From Theodoxus fluviatilis (lineage: Eukaryota; Mollusca; Gastropoda; Cycloneritida; Neritidae), in the NCBI GenBank assembly GCA_034096865.1, contig JAWQFJ010025782.1, positions 1-20,000 on the forward strand: a stretch of DNA of 20,000 nucleotides, read 5' to 3'. Each line of letters opens with the position of its first letter. The stretch's first letter is position 1. Shown here in pieces: positions 1-11,053 of the stretch. The position numbers and the translations under genes were made by a program. The notes beneath the pieces are model-generated. The model was not told the DNA's origin. It saw nothing but the letters and a program-made list of their open reading frames with translations, and made no database searches.

Positions 1-3000
1 ACAGCATAACATGATACTATACAATCATGCACAGCATAACATGATACTATACAATCATGCACAGCATAACATGATACTATACAATCATGCACAGCATAAC
101 ATGATACTATACAATCATGCACAGCATAACATGATACTATACAATCATGCACAGCATAACATGATACTATACAATCATACACAGCATAACGTGATACTAT
201 ACAATCATACACAGCATAACATGATACTATACAATCATGCACAGCATAACATGATACTATACAATCATACACAGCATAACATGATACTATACAATCATAC
301 ACAGCATAACATGATACTATACAATCATGCACAGCATAACGTGATACTATACAATCATACACAGCATAACATGATACTATACAATCATGCACAGCATAAC
401 ATGATACTATACAATCATACACAGCATAACATGATACTATACAATCATACACAGCATAACGTGATACTATACAATCATACACAGCATAACATGATACTAT
501 ACAATCATACACAGCATAACGTGATACTATACAATCATTCACAGCATAACATGATACTATACAATCATACACAGCATAACATGATACTATACAATCATAC
601 ACAGCATAACGTGATACTATACAATCATACACAGCATAACGTGATACTATACAATCATACACAGCATAACATGATACTATACAATCATGCACAGCATAAC
701 ATGATACTATACAATCATACACAGCATAACGTGATACTATACAATCATACACAGCATAACGTGATACTATACAATCATACACAGCATAACATGATACTAT
801 ACAATCATACACAGCATAACATGATACTATACAATCATACACAGCATAACATGATACTATACAATCATACACAGCATAACGTGATACTATACAATCATAC
901 ACAGCATAACGTGATACTATACAATCATACACAGCATAACATGATACTATACAATCATACACAGCATAACATGATACTATACAATCATACACAGCATAAC
1001 ATGATACTATACAATCATACACAGCATAACATGATACTATACAATCATACACAGCATAACATGATACTATACAATCATACACAGCATAACATGATACTAT
1101 ACAATCATACACAGCATAACATGATACTATACAATCATACACAGCATAACATGATACTATACAATCATACACAGCATAACATGATACTATACAATCATAC
1201 ACAGCATAACATGATACTATACAATCATACACAGCATAACATGATACTATACAATCATACACAGCATAACATGATACTATACAATCATGCACAGCATAAC
1301 ATGATACTATACAATCATGCACAGCATAACATGATACTATACAATCATACACAGCATAACGTGATACTATACAATCATACACAGCATAACATGATACTAT
1401 ACAATCATACACAGCATAACGTGATACTATACAATCATACACAGCATAACATGATACTATACAATCATACACAGCATAACATGATACTATACAATCATAC
1501 ACAGCATAACATGATACTATACAATCATACACAGCATAACATGATACTATACAATCATACACAGCATAACGTGATACTATACAATCATACACAGCATAAC
1601 ATGATACTATACAATCATACACAGCATAACATGATACTATACAATCATGCACAGCATAACATGATACTATACAATCATACACAGCATAACATGATACTAT
1701 ACAATCATACACAGCATAACGTGATACTATACAATCATACACAGCATAACATGATACTATACAATCATACACAGCATAACATGATACTATACAATCATAC
1801 ACAGCATAACGTGATACTATACAATCATACACAGCATAACATGATACTATACAATCATACACAGCATAACATGATACTATACAATCATACACAGCATAAC
1901 ATGATACTATACAATCATACACAGCATAACATGATACTATACAATCATACACAGCATAACATGATACTATACAATCATACACAGCATAACATGATACTAT
2001 ACAATCATACACAGCATAACATGATACTATACAATCATACACAGCATAACATGATACTATACAATCATACACAGCATAACATGATACTATACAATCATAC
2101 ACAGCATAACATGATACTATACAATCATACACAGCATAACGTGATACTATACAATCATACACAGCATAACATGATACTATACAATCATACACAGCATAAC
2201 ATGATACTATACAATCATACACAGCATAACATGATACTATACAATCATACACAGCATAACATGATACTATACAATCATACACAGCATAACATGATACTAT
2301 ACAATCATACACAGCATAACATGATACTATACAATCATACACAGCATAACATGATACTATACAATCATACACAGCATAACATGATACTATACAATCATAC
2401 ACAGCATAACATGATACTATACAATCATACACAGCATAACATGATACTATACAATCATACACAGCATAACATGATACTATACAATCATACACAGCATAAC
2501 ATGATACTATACAATCATGCACAGCATAACGTGATACTATACAATCATACACAGCATAACATGATACTATACAATCATACACAGCATAACATGATACTAT
2601 ACAATCATACACAGCATAACATGATACTATACAATCATACACAGCATAACGTGATACTATACAATCATACACAGCATAACATGATACTATACAATCATAC
2701 ACAGCATAACGTGATACTATACAATCATACACAGCATAACATGATACTATACAATCATACACAGCATAACATGATACTATACAATCATACACAGCATAAC
2801 ATGATACTATACAATCATACACAGCATAACGTGATACTATACAATCATACACAGCATAACATGATACTATACAATCATACACAGCATAACATGATACTAT
2901 ACAATCATGCACAGCATAACATGATACTATACAATCATACACAGCATAACATGATACTATACAATCATACACAGCATAACATGATACTATACAATCATAC

Positions 3001-5710
3001 ACAGCATAACATGATACTATACAATCATACACAGCATAACATGATACTATACAATCATACACAGCATAACGTGATACTATACAATCATACACAGCATAAC
3101 ATGATACTATACAATCATACACAGCATAACATGATACTATACAATCATACACAGCATAACATGATACTATACAATCATACACAGCATAACATGATACTAT
3201 ACAATCATACACAGCATAACATGATACTATACAATCATACACAGCATAACATGATACTATACAATCATACACAGCATAACATGATACTATACAATCATAC
3301 ACAGCATAACATGATACTATACAATCATACACAGCATAACATGATACTATACAATCATACACAGCATAACATGATACTATACAATCATACACAGCATAAC
3401 ATGATACTATACAATCATACACAGCATAACATGATACTATACAATCATACACAGCATAACATGATACTATACAATCATACACAGCATAACATGATACTAT
3501 ACAATCATACACAGCATAACATGATACTATACAATCATGCACAGCATAACATGATACTATACAATCATGCACAGCATAACATGATACTATACAATCATAC
3601 ACAGCATAACGTGATACTATACAATCATACACAGCATAACATGATACTATACAATCATGCACAGCATAACGTGATACTATACAATCATACACAGCATAAC
3701 ATGATACTATACAATCATACACAGCATAACATGATACTATACAATCATACACAGCATAACATGATACTATACAATCATACACAGCATAACATGATACTAT
3801 ACAATCATACACAGCATAACATGATACTATACAATCATACACAGCATAACATGATACTATACAATCATACACAGCATAACATGATACTATACAATCATAC
3901 ACAGCATAACATGATACTATACAATCATACACAGCATAACATGATACTATACAATCATGCACAGCATAACATGATACTATACAATCATACACAGCATAAC
4001 ATGATACTATACAATCATACACAGCATAACATGATACTATACAATCATACACAGCATAACGTGATACTATACAATCATACACAGCATAACATGATACTAT
4101 ACAATCATACACAGCATAACATGATACTATACAATCATACACAGCATAACGTGATACTATACAATCATACACAGCATAACATGATACTATACAATCATAC
4201 ACAGCATAACATGATACTATACAATCATACACAGCATAACATGATACTATACAATCATACACAGCATAACATGATACTATACAATCATACACAGCATAAC
4301 ATGATACTATACAATCATACACAGCATAACATGATACTATACAATCATACACAGCATAACATGATACTATACAATCATACACAGCATAACATGATACTAT
4401 ACAATCATACACAGCATAACGTGATACTATACAATCATACACAGCATAACATGATACTATACAATCATACACAGCATAACATGATACTATACAATCATAC
4501 ACAGCATAACATGATACTATACAATCATACACAGCATAACATGATACTATACAATCATACACAGCATAACGTGATACTATACAATCATACACAGCATAAC
4601 ATGATACTATACAATCATGCACAGCATAACATGATACTATACAATCATGCACAGCATAACATGATACTATACAATCATACACAGCATAACGTGATACTAT
4701 ACAATCATACACAGCATAACATGATACTATACAATCATGCACAGCATAACATGATACTATACAATCATGCACAGCATAACATGATACTATACAATCATAC
4801 ACAGCATAACATGATACTATACAATCATACACAGCATAACATGATACTATACAATCATACACAGCATAACGTGATACTATACAATCATACACAGCATAAC
4901 ATGATACTATACAATCATACACAGCATAACGTGATACTATACAATCATACACAGCATAACGTGATACTATACAATCATACACAGCATAACATGATACTAT
5001 ACAATCATACACAGCATAACATGATACTATACAATCATGCACAGCATAACATGATACTATACAATCATGCACAGCATAACATGATACTATACAATCATGC
5101 ACAGCATAACGTGATACTATACAATCATACACAGCATAACATGATACTATACAATCATACACAGCATAACGTGATACTATACAATCATGCACAGCATAAC
5201 GTGATACTATACAATCATGCACAGCATAACGTGATACTATACAATCATACACAGCATAACGTGATACTATACAATCATGCACAGCATAACATGATACTAT
5301 ACAATCATGCACAGCATAACGTGATACTATACAATCATACACAGCATAACATGATACTATACAATCATACACAGCATAACATGATACTATACAATCATAC
5401 ACAGCATAACGTGATACTATACAATCATGCACAGCATAACGTGATACTATACAATCATGCACAGCATAACGTGATACTATACAATCATACACAGCATAAC
5501 GTGATACTATACAATCATGCACAGCATAACATGATACTATACAATCATGCACAGCATAACATGATACTATACAATCATACACAGCATAACATGATACTAT
5601 ACAATCATACACAGCATAACATGATACTATACAATCATACACAGCATAACGTGATACTATACAATCATACACAGCATAACGTGATACTATACAATCATAC
5701 ACAGCATAAC
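1..5710. repeat. 30-bp satellite array, 190 full units, continues off the left edge
   Basis: A head-to-tail array of a 30-bp unit beginning acagcataac runs from base 1 to 5700, followed by the first 10 bases of a 191st unit. I see no insertion or deletion anywhere. Only two unit positions vary appreciably: position 11 (a, or g in about forty units) and position 29 (a or g, once t at 539). Because 30 is a multiple of three and the unit has no stop in one frame, a 1962-codon ORF (11-5899) encoding a 10-residue repeat (MILYNHTQHN and variants) appears automatically. Both variable sites are non-synonymous in that frame (M/V and T/A/S), so I do not read it as a gene. It most likely lies in an intron of the aquaporin whose last exon is at 6369. 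Confidence 0.98.
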
Positions 5711-5884
5711 ACGACACAAAACAACACAACGAAACAAATCACAACACAACACCACACAACTCAATGCAATGCAGGGCAACGCAATACAACACACTGCAAT
5801 GCAGCCCACCACAAAACAACACATCACCACAAAACAACACATCACAACAAAACACGCGACACGGTACGACACGACACAACACAA
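5711..5884. repeat. Degenerate CA-rich transition zone at the satellite edge
   Basis: Directly after the last partial 30-bp unit the sequence stays A/C-rich and G-poor. It breaks into loosely similar 5- and 10-base blocks, many ending in aac or caac (for example acaacacaac at 5721 and again at 5741). No open gene is supported: the long satellite ORF only drifts through it to a stop at 5897-5899. It looks like decayed simple repeat from which, or into which, the satellite grew (inference). Confidence 0.7.
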
Positions 5885-5992
5885 TATGACTATTCATAAC
5901 TTCCTTGCTTTTCGAATACAGTACTGATTAAGTCACAACACAATATGACTATTCATAACTTCCTTGCTTTTCGAATACAGTACTGATTAAGT
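5875..5992. repeat. Perfect 59-bp tandem duplication
   Basis: Bases 5875-5933 and 5934-5992 are identical 59-mers (both start cacaacacaatatgac and end gattaagt). The first copy begins inside the CA-rich zone and extends into unique sequence, so the duplication straddles the satellite boundary. The absence of mismatches suggests it is recent, or is an assembly artefact. Confidence 0.95.
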
Positions 5993-6086
5993 CACGAGCT
6001 GAGAAGTCACAGGTTGCGGCTTCGCTTCAGGTTCTCAGAACTGTTTATCTGCCCCTAGCCAGTTACTAACCCTGCACTGAAATTTT

Positions 6087-6258
6087 ACACGCGCGCGCGC
6101 ACGCACACTCGCGCGCACACACACACACATGATTACACACATATACATACACACGCACACACACACTCACACGCACATACACACACACATACACACTTAC
6201 ACACGCACGCACCCCCCCCCCCCTCCACACACACACACACAAACAAACAAACAAACAA
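6087..6258. repeat. Compound (CG)n/(CA)n, poly-C and (AAAC)n microsatellite
   Basis: A low-complexity tract of alternating purine-pyrimidine cg and ca dinucleotides starts at 6087. It is followed by a run of 12 C (6212-6223), more ca dinucleotides, and (aaac)n at 6241-6258. It lies about 110 bp upstream of the aquaporin splice acceptor, so it is probably intronic. The cgcgcgcgcgc and ca runs are of the type that can adopt Z-DNA. Confidence 0.9.
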
Positions 6259-6368
6259 CCCCACAACTTAAAAAACTCTCTGAACTGAAATTCGTTTTCT
6301 GTTACAGTGACTCATTAGATTTTATCGAAAGTTGCTTCACATACAGTTCTGTACATCTATGGTTACAG

Positions 6369-6653
6369 GTTTATTGGGTTGGCCCTATCGTGGGGGGCAT
6401 CCTGGCGGCCATCTTGTACGAACACCTCTTTGCCGTCAACGCGTCCCTGGCAAAGGTCAAAGGTTGCCTCCTCAACTCTCGCTACGACACGGAGGACTTC
6501 AAGGCCAAGGCCGTGCGCATGCGCATCATCGAGGAAGTGCCACTGGACGACCACGACCACGACCACGACCACCAGACGGAGCGATTGGGGGAAGGGGAAC
6601 CACTCTCCACCATTGACCTTGACGAACAGTCCAGGGACAGCCACAAGGTCTAG
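6369..6653 (+). CDS. Aquaporin, terminal coding exon (partial gene, earlier exons lie to the left)
   Basis: Aquaporins are six-helix membrane channels for water or small solutes, working as tetramers. This exon encodes 94 residues to a tag stop at 6651. It opens with VYWVGPIVGG and then ILAAILYEHLF, the hallmark start of transmembrane helix 6 in classical (AQP1/2/4-type) aquaporins, followed by a cytoplasmic tail of about 70 residues. The exon boundary follows ttacag (AG at 6367-6368) in phase 0. Placing the last intron just before the (V/I)YWVGP motif fits the exon layout I recall for vertebrate classical aquaporins. Reading further upstream in frame gives residues unlike the family, which supports this start. 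Both NPA motifs must be in earlier exons outside the window. Oddities: the tail holds an Asp-His run (DHDHDHDH, residues 61-68 of the exon) coded by four gaccac hexamers at 6549-6572. The polypyrimidine tract before the acceptor is weak. Confidence 0.9.
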   Translation, partial: VYWVGPIVGGILAAILYEHLFAVNASLAKVKGCLLNSRYDTEDFKAKAVRMRIIEEVPLDDHDHDHDHQTERLGEGEPLSTIDLDEQSRDSHKV

Positions 6654-6661
6654 ACAGGAAG

Positions 6662-6669
6662 TGACGTCA
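6662..6669. promoter_or_regulatory. Perfect CRE-like octamer tgacgtca
   Basis: The palindrome tgacgtca, the consensus CREB/ATF site, lies eight bases after the aquaporin stop, so it would be in the 3' UTR. An 8-mer is not rare enough to imply function. I list it only as an exact match. Confidence 0.3.
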
Positions 6670-7007
6670 TGAAGTTTATGGCAGAGCAAGCGGTGGAGGC
6701 AGTGGAGTGAAACAGAAGAAAGTGGAAAAGAGGTGGAGAGAGAGGAGAGGAGAATGGGGTCGGGCTATCTTTCTAAATGGCCCACACTGATCGCATAACG
6801 TCCTTGGGCTTACTGTGAAATAGGGAGCTGGTCATATTTCAGGTGAAACAAATGTTTCTCAGAGCTTCTCAGTGAAACTTGATTTTGCGAAATAACTTTT
6901 AACTTTGTTATTGTTTTTGTTACTTCTCACTCCGGGATAAGAAGAGGTAGTACACATGCATGCACAATTTTGTCTCACCGCATATGTTTGTCAGACTGAT
7001 TAGTGTT
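6670..7007. other. Aquaporin 3' UTR / downstream non-coding sequence
   Basis: This stretch follows the aquaporin stop and has no convincing ORF. It begins purine-rich (about 6690-6760, gaagaaagtggaaaag and similar) and then becomes AT-rich. I see no AATAAA before 8235, so the 3' UTR may be long or may use a variant signal. Confidence 0.5.
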
Positions 7008-7059
7008 CATGTATTATTGTACATGTATTATTGTACATGTATTATTGTACATGTATTAT
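7008..7059. repeat. 14-bp tandem repeat, about 3.7 copies
   Basis: The unit catgtattattgta occurs at 7008, 7022 and 7036 with a partial fourth copy at 7050. Copies are identical. It lies in AT-rich non-coding DNA downstream of the aquaporin stop. Confidence 0.95.
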
Positions 7060-7485
7060 CAGACTTGAATCTGCGTGTGTTCCTGTTCCCGAGTATCGGG
7101 GCATGTGTAAATGTGCATCTGGTTGCATTTCTATGTTTCTCAGAGTGCAGAATGTGTGTGAATCGGTAAAAACGATCATTCGTAAGTAATGTATTTGTGG
7201 AAATTCAGCTGGAAATTTGATCTCCGAGTGCATGGATGCTTTGGTTGATTATGCATGTCCTCATTTCATATGTGACCTCTTCTCTGTTGTGACTCTTCAA
7301 GGCAGCATAGCGATATCGAGGTTAAAATTCTGTCAGAAGGTTCCTCCACTGGAGTGGGTACATTCCCCACTCGCTGCCATCTCCACCCGCTTGCTCTGCC
7401 GTTGCTGTCTCAAGACTGAAAAACTGGACCTGACCGATGCCTCGCGCATACGCAACCCAAATTAGTTGTGGAGGAGTTATGCCCC

Positions 7486-7503
7486 CTTACGACTAGTCGT
7501 AAG
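7486..7503. other. 18-bp perfect palindrome
   Basis: The sequence cttacgactagtcgtaag equals its own reverse complement, and the match continues with one mismatch to about 22 bp. It sits in a gene-free region. It could be a small element terminus or a chance palindrome. Confidence 0.85.
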
Positions 7504-8070
7504 TGGTTATGTGGATCGATACTGAACATCAGACAAGATATACTCACAGCCGCAGTCTGAGCTGAATATATTTGCCCTAAAATATTTATCCGCATTTTCA
7601 GTGACAAAGTTTTTATATAAAGCTGTATAATGAATCTGGCGGTAGGAGGTTGATACCAAGTTCCCTTCCGAAATGACAAGATCAACGCGTGACAATGCTG
7701 ACAGTCATACAAGAAATTATTTTCAATTAAACTATGATTATTTCCAGTTGTTTTGGAGAGCTGTGAACTATTATTGCAGTCTCGGTATGAAAGAATGCAT
7801 TCCATTTGATGAATTGATATCGTGCTTGAAGGAAACGTTTGCAATGAAATCTTCAGGAATGTGAAGTACCAAAGAGAATATTCAATCAAGGCCAAGCCTG
7901 GTTTGCCTCATTTTGAAGCATTGACTTACAGAGTTATGAACATATAAGTTATTATCAATGACATTCATATATTCTTTTCAGTTTAGAAAGACCTGTGCCT
8001 GTTATAATCTTTTGAATAGATTATGTGAACGAGTCTAATTAAATACTTAAAGAGTGCGAGTTCATGCAAA
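7504..8070. other. Gene-free AT-rich stretch
   Basis: Frames here contain only modest ORFs, including a 161-codon minus-strand ORF at 7410-7895 and a 63-codon plus ORF at 7673-7864. Neither has family motifs or convincing splice sites, and they overlap on opposite strands. A variant polyadenylation hexamer, attaaa, is present at 8038-8043. I see nothing else. Confidence 0.5.
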
Positions 8071-8099
8071 GTTTGACCCCACATTACATGGGGTCAGAC
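8071..8099 (+). other. Hairpin, 11-bp stem with 7-nt loop
   Basis: Bases 8071-8081 (gtttgacccca) pair with 8089-8099 (tggggtcagac) across the loop cattaca, ten Watson-Crick pairs and one G-U wobble in RNA. The arms also contain tgaccc and gggtca, which resemble nuclear-receptor half-sites. There is no T-tract after the stem, so it is not a terminator in the bacterial sense. Confidence 0.6.
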
Positions 8100-8234
8100 T
8101 GTGCGAATACAAAAGCACTCTCCGTCTTAGTGCAGTATCAGGCGGATGTGTTGGTACGTACATGATGAGACAAATGAATGAAATTTCTATAATTTTACAC
8201 ATTCCTGAGCGAGGATTCCTGATAAGACACATAC

Positions 8235-8240
8235 AATAAA
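8235..8240 (+). terminator. Candidate polyadenylation signal AATAAA
   Basis: This is the first canonical aataaa downstream of the aquaporin stop, about 1.58 kb away. It is followed by gtacaaaaataaacc, which holds an overlapping-type ataaa. There is no transcript evidence, and chance occurrence is likely in AT-rich DNA. Confidence 0.3.
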
Positions 8241-10130
8241 GTACAAAAATAAACCACACGCTCTCATACATTTCCATCGAGCTTTGAGAGTAGTTCCGAG
8301 AGACAGTATGTGGAGATGATTTGCTGAATGCCATGACACATACCTGTACGTATTGCTGGCTCTGATGCAATCTCTTCTGTCACGTATAGTACTCAATCCG
8401 ACGCATTTGCTTGTAGTCAGCATTCAAGCTTGCTGTGTTTTCTTGTCCGTTCGAGTTTCCTTTTGCTGACTCGTGTTCTGTCTGTGAAACCTTTTTGTTT
8501 TGTAAACAAGCATGGGCAATGGAGGCCATTCCATGCGGGGCACTGCTGTGCTGCACGCTGCTCATTTAGTGATAGAATGAGTGTTCGTCATGGTCCACCG
8601 ACTGTACCAAAGCACCTGCTCCTGTGATGGAAAAATGCTCGTGTTTGGCCTCCCGCTCGCCTAGAGGCAGTTAGCGTGTCTCCACATTTGCCGGGCCTTG
8701 ATCTTGATGTATCACTGATGCGTGTGGAAAAAACGTCTCAGTGCAATAAGGATCACGCACTTAAAAACTGCCAACCGAATATTTCTTTGTGACACAATTG
8801 ACCTGTGCCTGTTTTCAGAGACAGCTTTTTGAACTCGGATAATCACATGCCTTCATGATAAACATACAAAACGCCTAATAATTACTATATTTTTGCTCAC
8901 TAATTGTGATTGTTTGGGTATCTGTCGCAATTATGGCAGTACACGATTTCCCGAGACGTGTCAATGGAATATGATGTCAGAACTCTGCAGAAGAGTGTGC
9001 AAATTCATACACGTGTCTCAGAACTTGATATATGTATATGATACTGACTGTTTTCAAATGTATGTACTTTCCCACCTCATTATGTTATGCGTTTGCTTAA
9101 TACGTTGTCATAAAATATGTGTGTACTTGCTTCTTTTAAAAGATTATGTATTCTTCAACATGTCAAAGATAATTCAGTCATTTTTACCCATTTTCTGCTT
9201 TCTGGCCATTGAAGATGTATTTTGTGAATGATGCATCGATATTTTTTTTGTTCTTATTTTGGTCCCTTTTTACACCTGTGGTTTGTTTGCTAGTCTCGGA
9301 CTGAATATTATTGGTCCGGGGACCACACGAATTAACAACATTTCCCCCTGGTTGTAACAACGTACACGTGACATCTAACCACACATTCAGTGAATATCGC
9401 TTGCCTAGTGTACATCTACTAAACTCTTGTGCATGGCCTATTTATGATCTCAATGCAGTTCTCCAGAGAGAGCTTATGAGTGTGGAACTGTGGCATTTTA
9501 AAGTATTTTTTCGGAAAGCCGCCTGCCTTTGAAATGTATTGAGTAAGTTTGCCTTGAATACGTTCTCACTGTTGTGTGCTGAGTACTCTTACTTTTATAG
9601 ACATATGTTTTGAGAGTTTCCATCCATTTCTTTCATTGTATGCCTTTGTTACTTTTTCATTTGATTTTCTTCCATGATGATAACCTGAAGCATTCCACCT
9701 GTCATTGCTAATGTATGTTATTGTTGCTCAGTATCTTGATGCTAGTAGTTTCGCGGTCTCTGCATACTATACTGTTTGGCATACATCCCAATAAGCATGT
9801 GTTTGACACACCCACGCTAGATGTGACAACATACCCAAGACGTGTCGCGTCTGACGTTCCTCCGCTGTGTAACCAGAGAGCATTTACCCACAGATATTAC
9901 ACCCATATCGCCCCTTGAACGTCGTTGTATGCGTCGTCCTTTCTATTGCCTAACATTTTGTCAATAAAATACTGAAATAGACCTCGCCATGGCCTTTTTT
10001 CCCCTCGAGGAAACACTGTTCCCATAGATGACAGCGCGATGACTCGCTCCCTCCACTCTTGGTCACGTGATGTGTGTCTACGTCTTGTCTTCATGATTGA
10101 ACGTGCGTCCTATTTCCCTGTTAAAAAAAA
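8241..10130. other. Gene-free intergenic or intronic region
   Basis: About 1.9 kb without a supported gene. ORFs are at most 112 codons (8893-9231, Phe/Cys/Leu-rich translation of AT-rich DNA) and lack motifs. A second aataaa lies at 9963-9968. One tttcag at about 8814 is followed quickly by in-frame stops. There are no repeats longer than a few units. Confidence 0.5.
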
Positions 10131-10135
10131 CTATT

Positions 10136-10138
<3 letters not shown>

Positions 10139-10214
<76 letters not shown>

Positions 10215-10247
10215 CCTCTCTGTCTGTGTGAATGTGTGTCTGCCCGC

Positions 10248-10296
<49 letters not shown>

Positions 10297-10318
10297 AATG
10301 TGTGTCTGCCCGCCCTCC

Positions 10319-10372
<54 letters not shown>
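10139..10372. repeat. (CT)n microsatellite with two embedded poly-C cassettes
   Basis: The (ct)n runs at about 10139-10210, 10258-10291 and 10330-10372 are separated by two near-identical cassettes starting at 10224 and 10290 (ctgtgtgaatgtgtgtctg, then cccgccc and about a dozen C). The 66-bp offset shows that the whole (CT)n-plus-cassette block was duplicated. Confidence 0.95.
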
Positions 10373-10376
<4 letters not shown>

Positions 10377-10479
10377 CCGTGACGCGATGTTTTGTTTCAT
10401 AGTTTTGATCTTACCACAAAGTTTGCATCACTCAACATTGCCACCATCCCACCATCGGAAGTGAGCGATATTTCCTTCG

Positions 10480-10790
10480 TCAGTGGCATGGCAGGAAGCT
10501 AAGTCAGTGGCATGGCAGGAAGCTGCGTCAGTGGCATGGCAGGAAGCTAAGTCAGTGGCATGGCAGGAAGCTAAGTCCGTGGCATGGCAGGAAGCTAAGT
10601 CAGTGGCATGGCAGGAAGCTAAGTCAGTGCATGGCAGGAAGCTAAGTCAGTGCATGGCAGGAAGCTAAGTCAGTGCATGGCAGGAAGCTAAGTCAGTGCA
10701 TGGCAGGAAGCTAAGTCAATGCATGGCAGGAAGCTAAGTCAGTGGCATGGCAGGAAGCTAAGTCAGTGGCATGGCAGGAAGCTAAGTCCG
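10480..10790. repeat. 24/23-bp minisatellite, 13 copies
   Basis: Thirteen copies of a unit containing catggcaggaagct occur at 10487, 10511, 10535, 10559, 10583, 10607, 10630, 10653, 10676, 10699, 10722, 10746 and 10770. The spacing is 24 bp, except for five consecutive 23-bp steps (10607 to 10722) where one g of gtgg is missing. The period change shifts the reading frame, so the Trp-rich ORFs across it are not coding. Confidence 0.97.
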
Positions 10791-11053
10791 GAGGAAGTGC
10801 GTACGTGTCCGTGCAAGCACATGCATCATTCTCCATTTACGCCACAGGGATGCTTTCATGACACGTTGTTTCATCCGCGTTTCCTCTTGGCAAGAACTGC
10901 GTCACTCCGACCTGAATAGCAAACATGTCGCCACAGTCCTCACCCGGCCCTCGCTGCGAGGCAAAACAAGTCCAGCCGTCACGGCCTTTGGAGGGCAGGG
11001 AGTGTTTGCACTCCGGGGGCGCTTTGCGTAGCCGACCTAGTTGGCAAACATTA
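10791..11053. other. Unique GC-richer spacer between two minisatellites
   Basis: About 260 bp of non-repetitive sequence, more GC-rich than its surroundings. Small ORFs run through it, but no splice-bounded exon or domain is recognisable. Confidence 0.4.

Noticed and set aside
1..5710. CRISPR-like array
   Set aside because: Units are contiguous with no unique spacers and the context is eukaryotic.
11..5899. 1962-codon ORF of 10-residue repeats
   Set aside because: It exists only because the 30-bp unit is a multiple of three and stop-free. The variable sites change amino acids, and it ends by drifting into low-complexity sequence.
7410..7895. 161-codon minus-strand ORF
   Set aside because: Composition looks random, it overlaps an opposite-strand ORF and an 18-bp palindrome, and no domain or splice site supports it.
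8893..9231. 112-codon plus-strand ORF
   Set aside because: Phe/Cys/Tyr/Leu-rich translation of AT-rich DNA with no motif, splice support or homologue I recognise.
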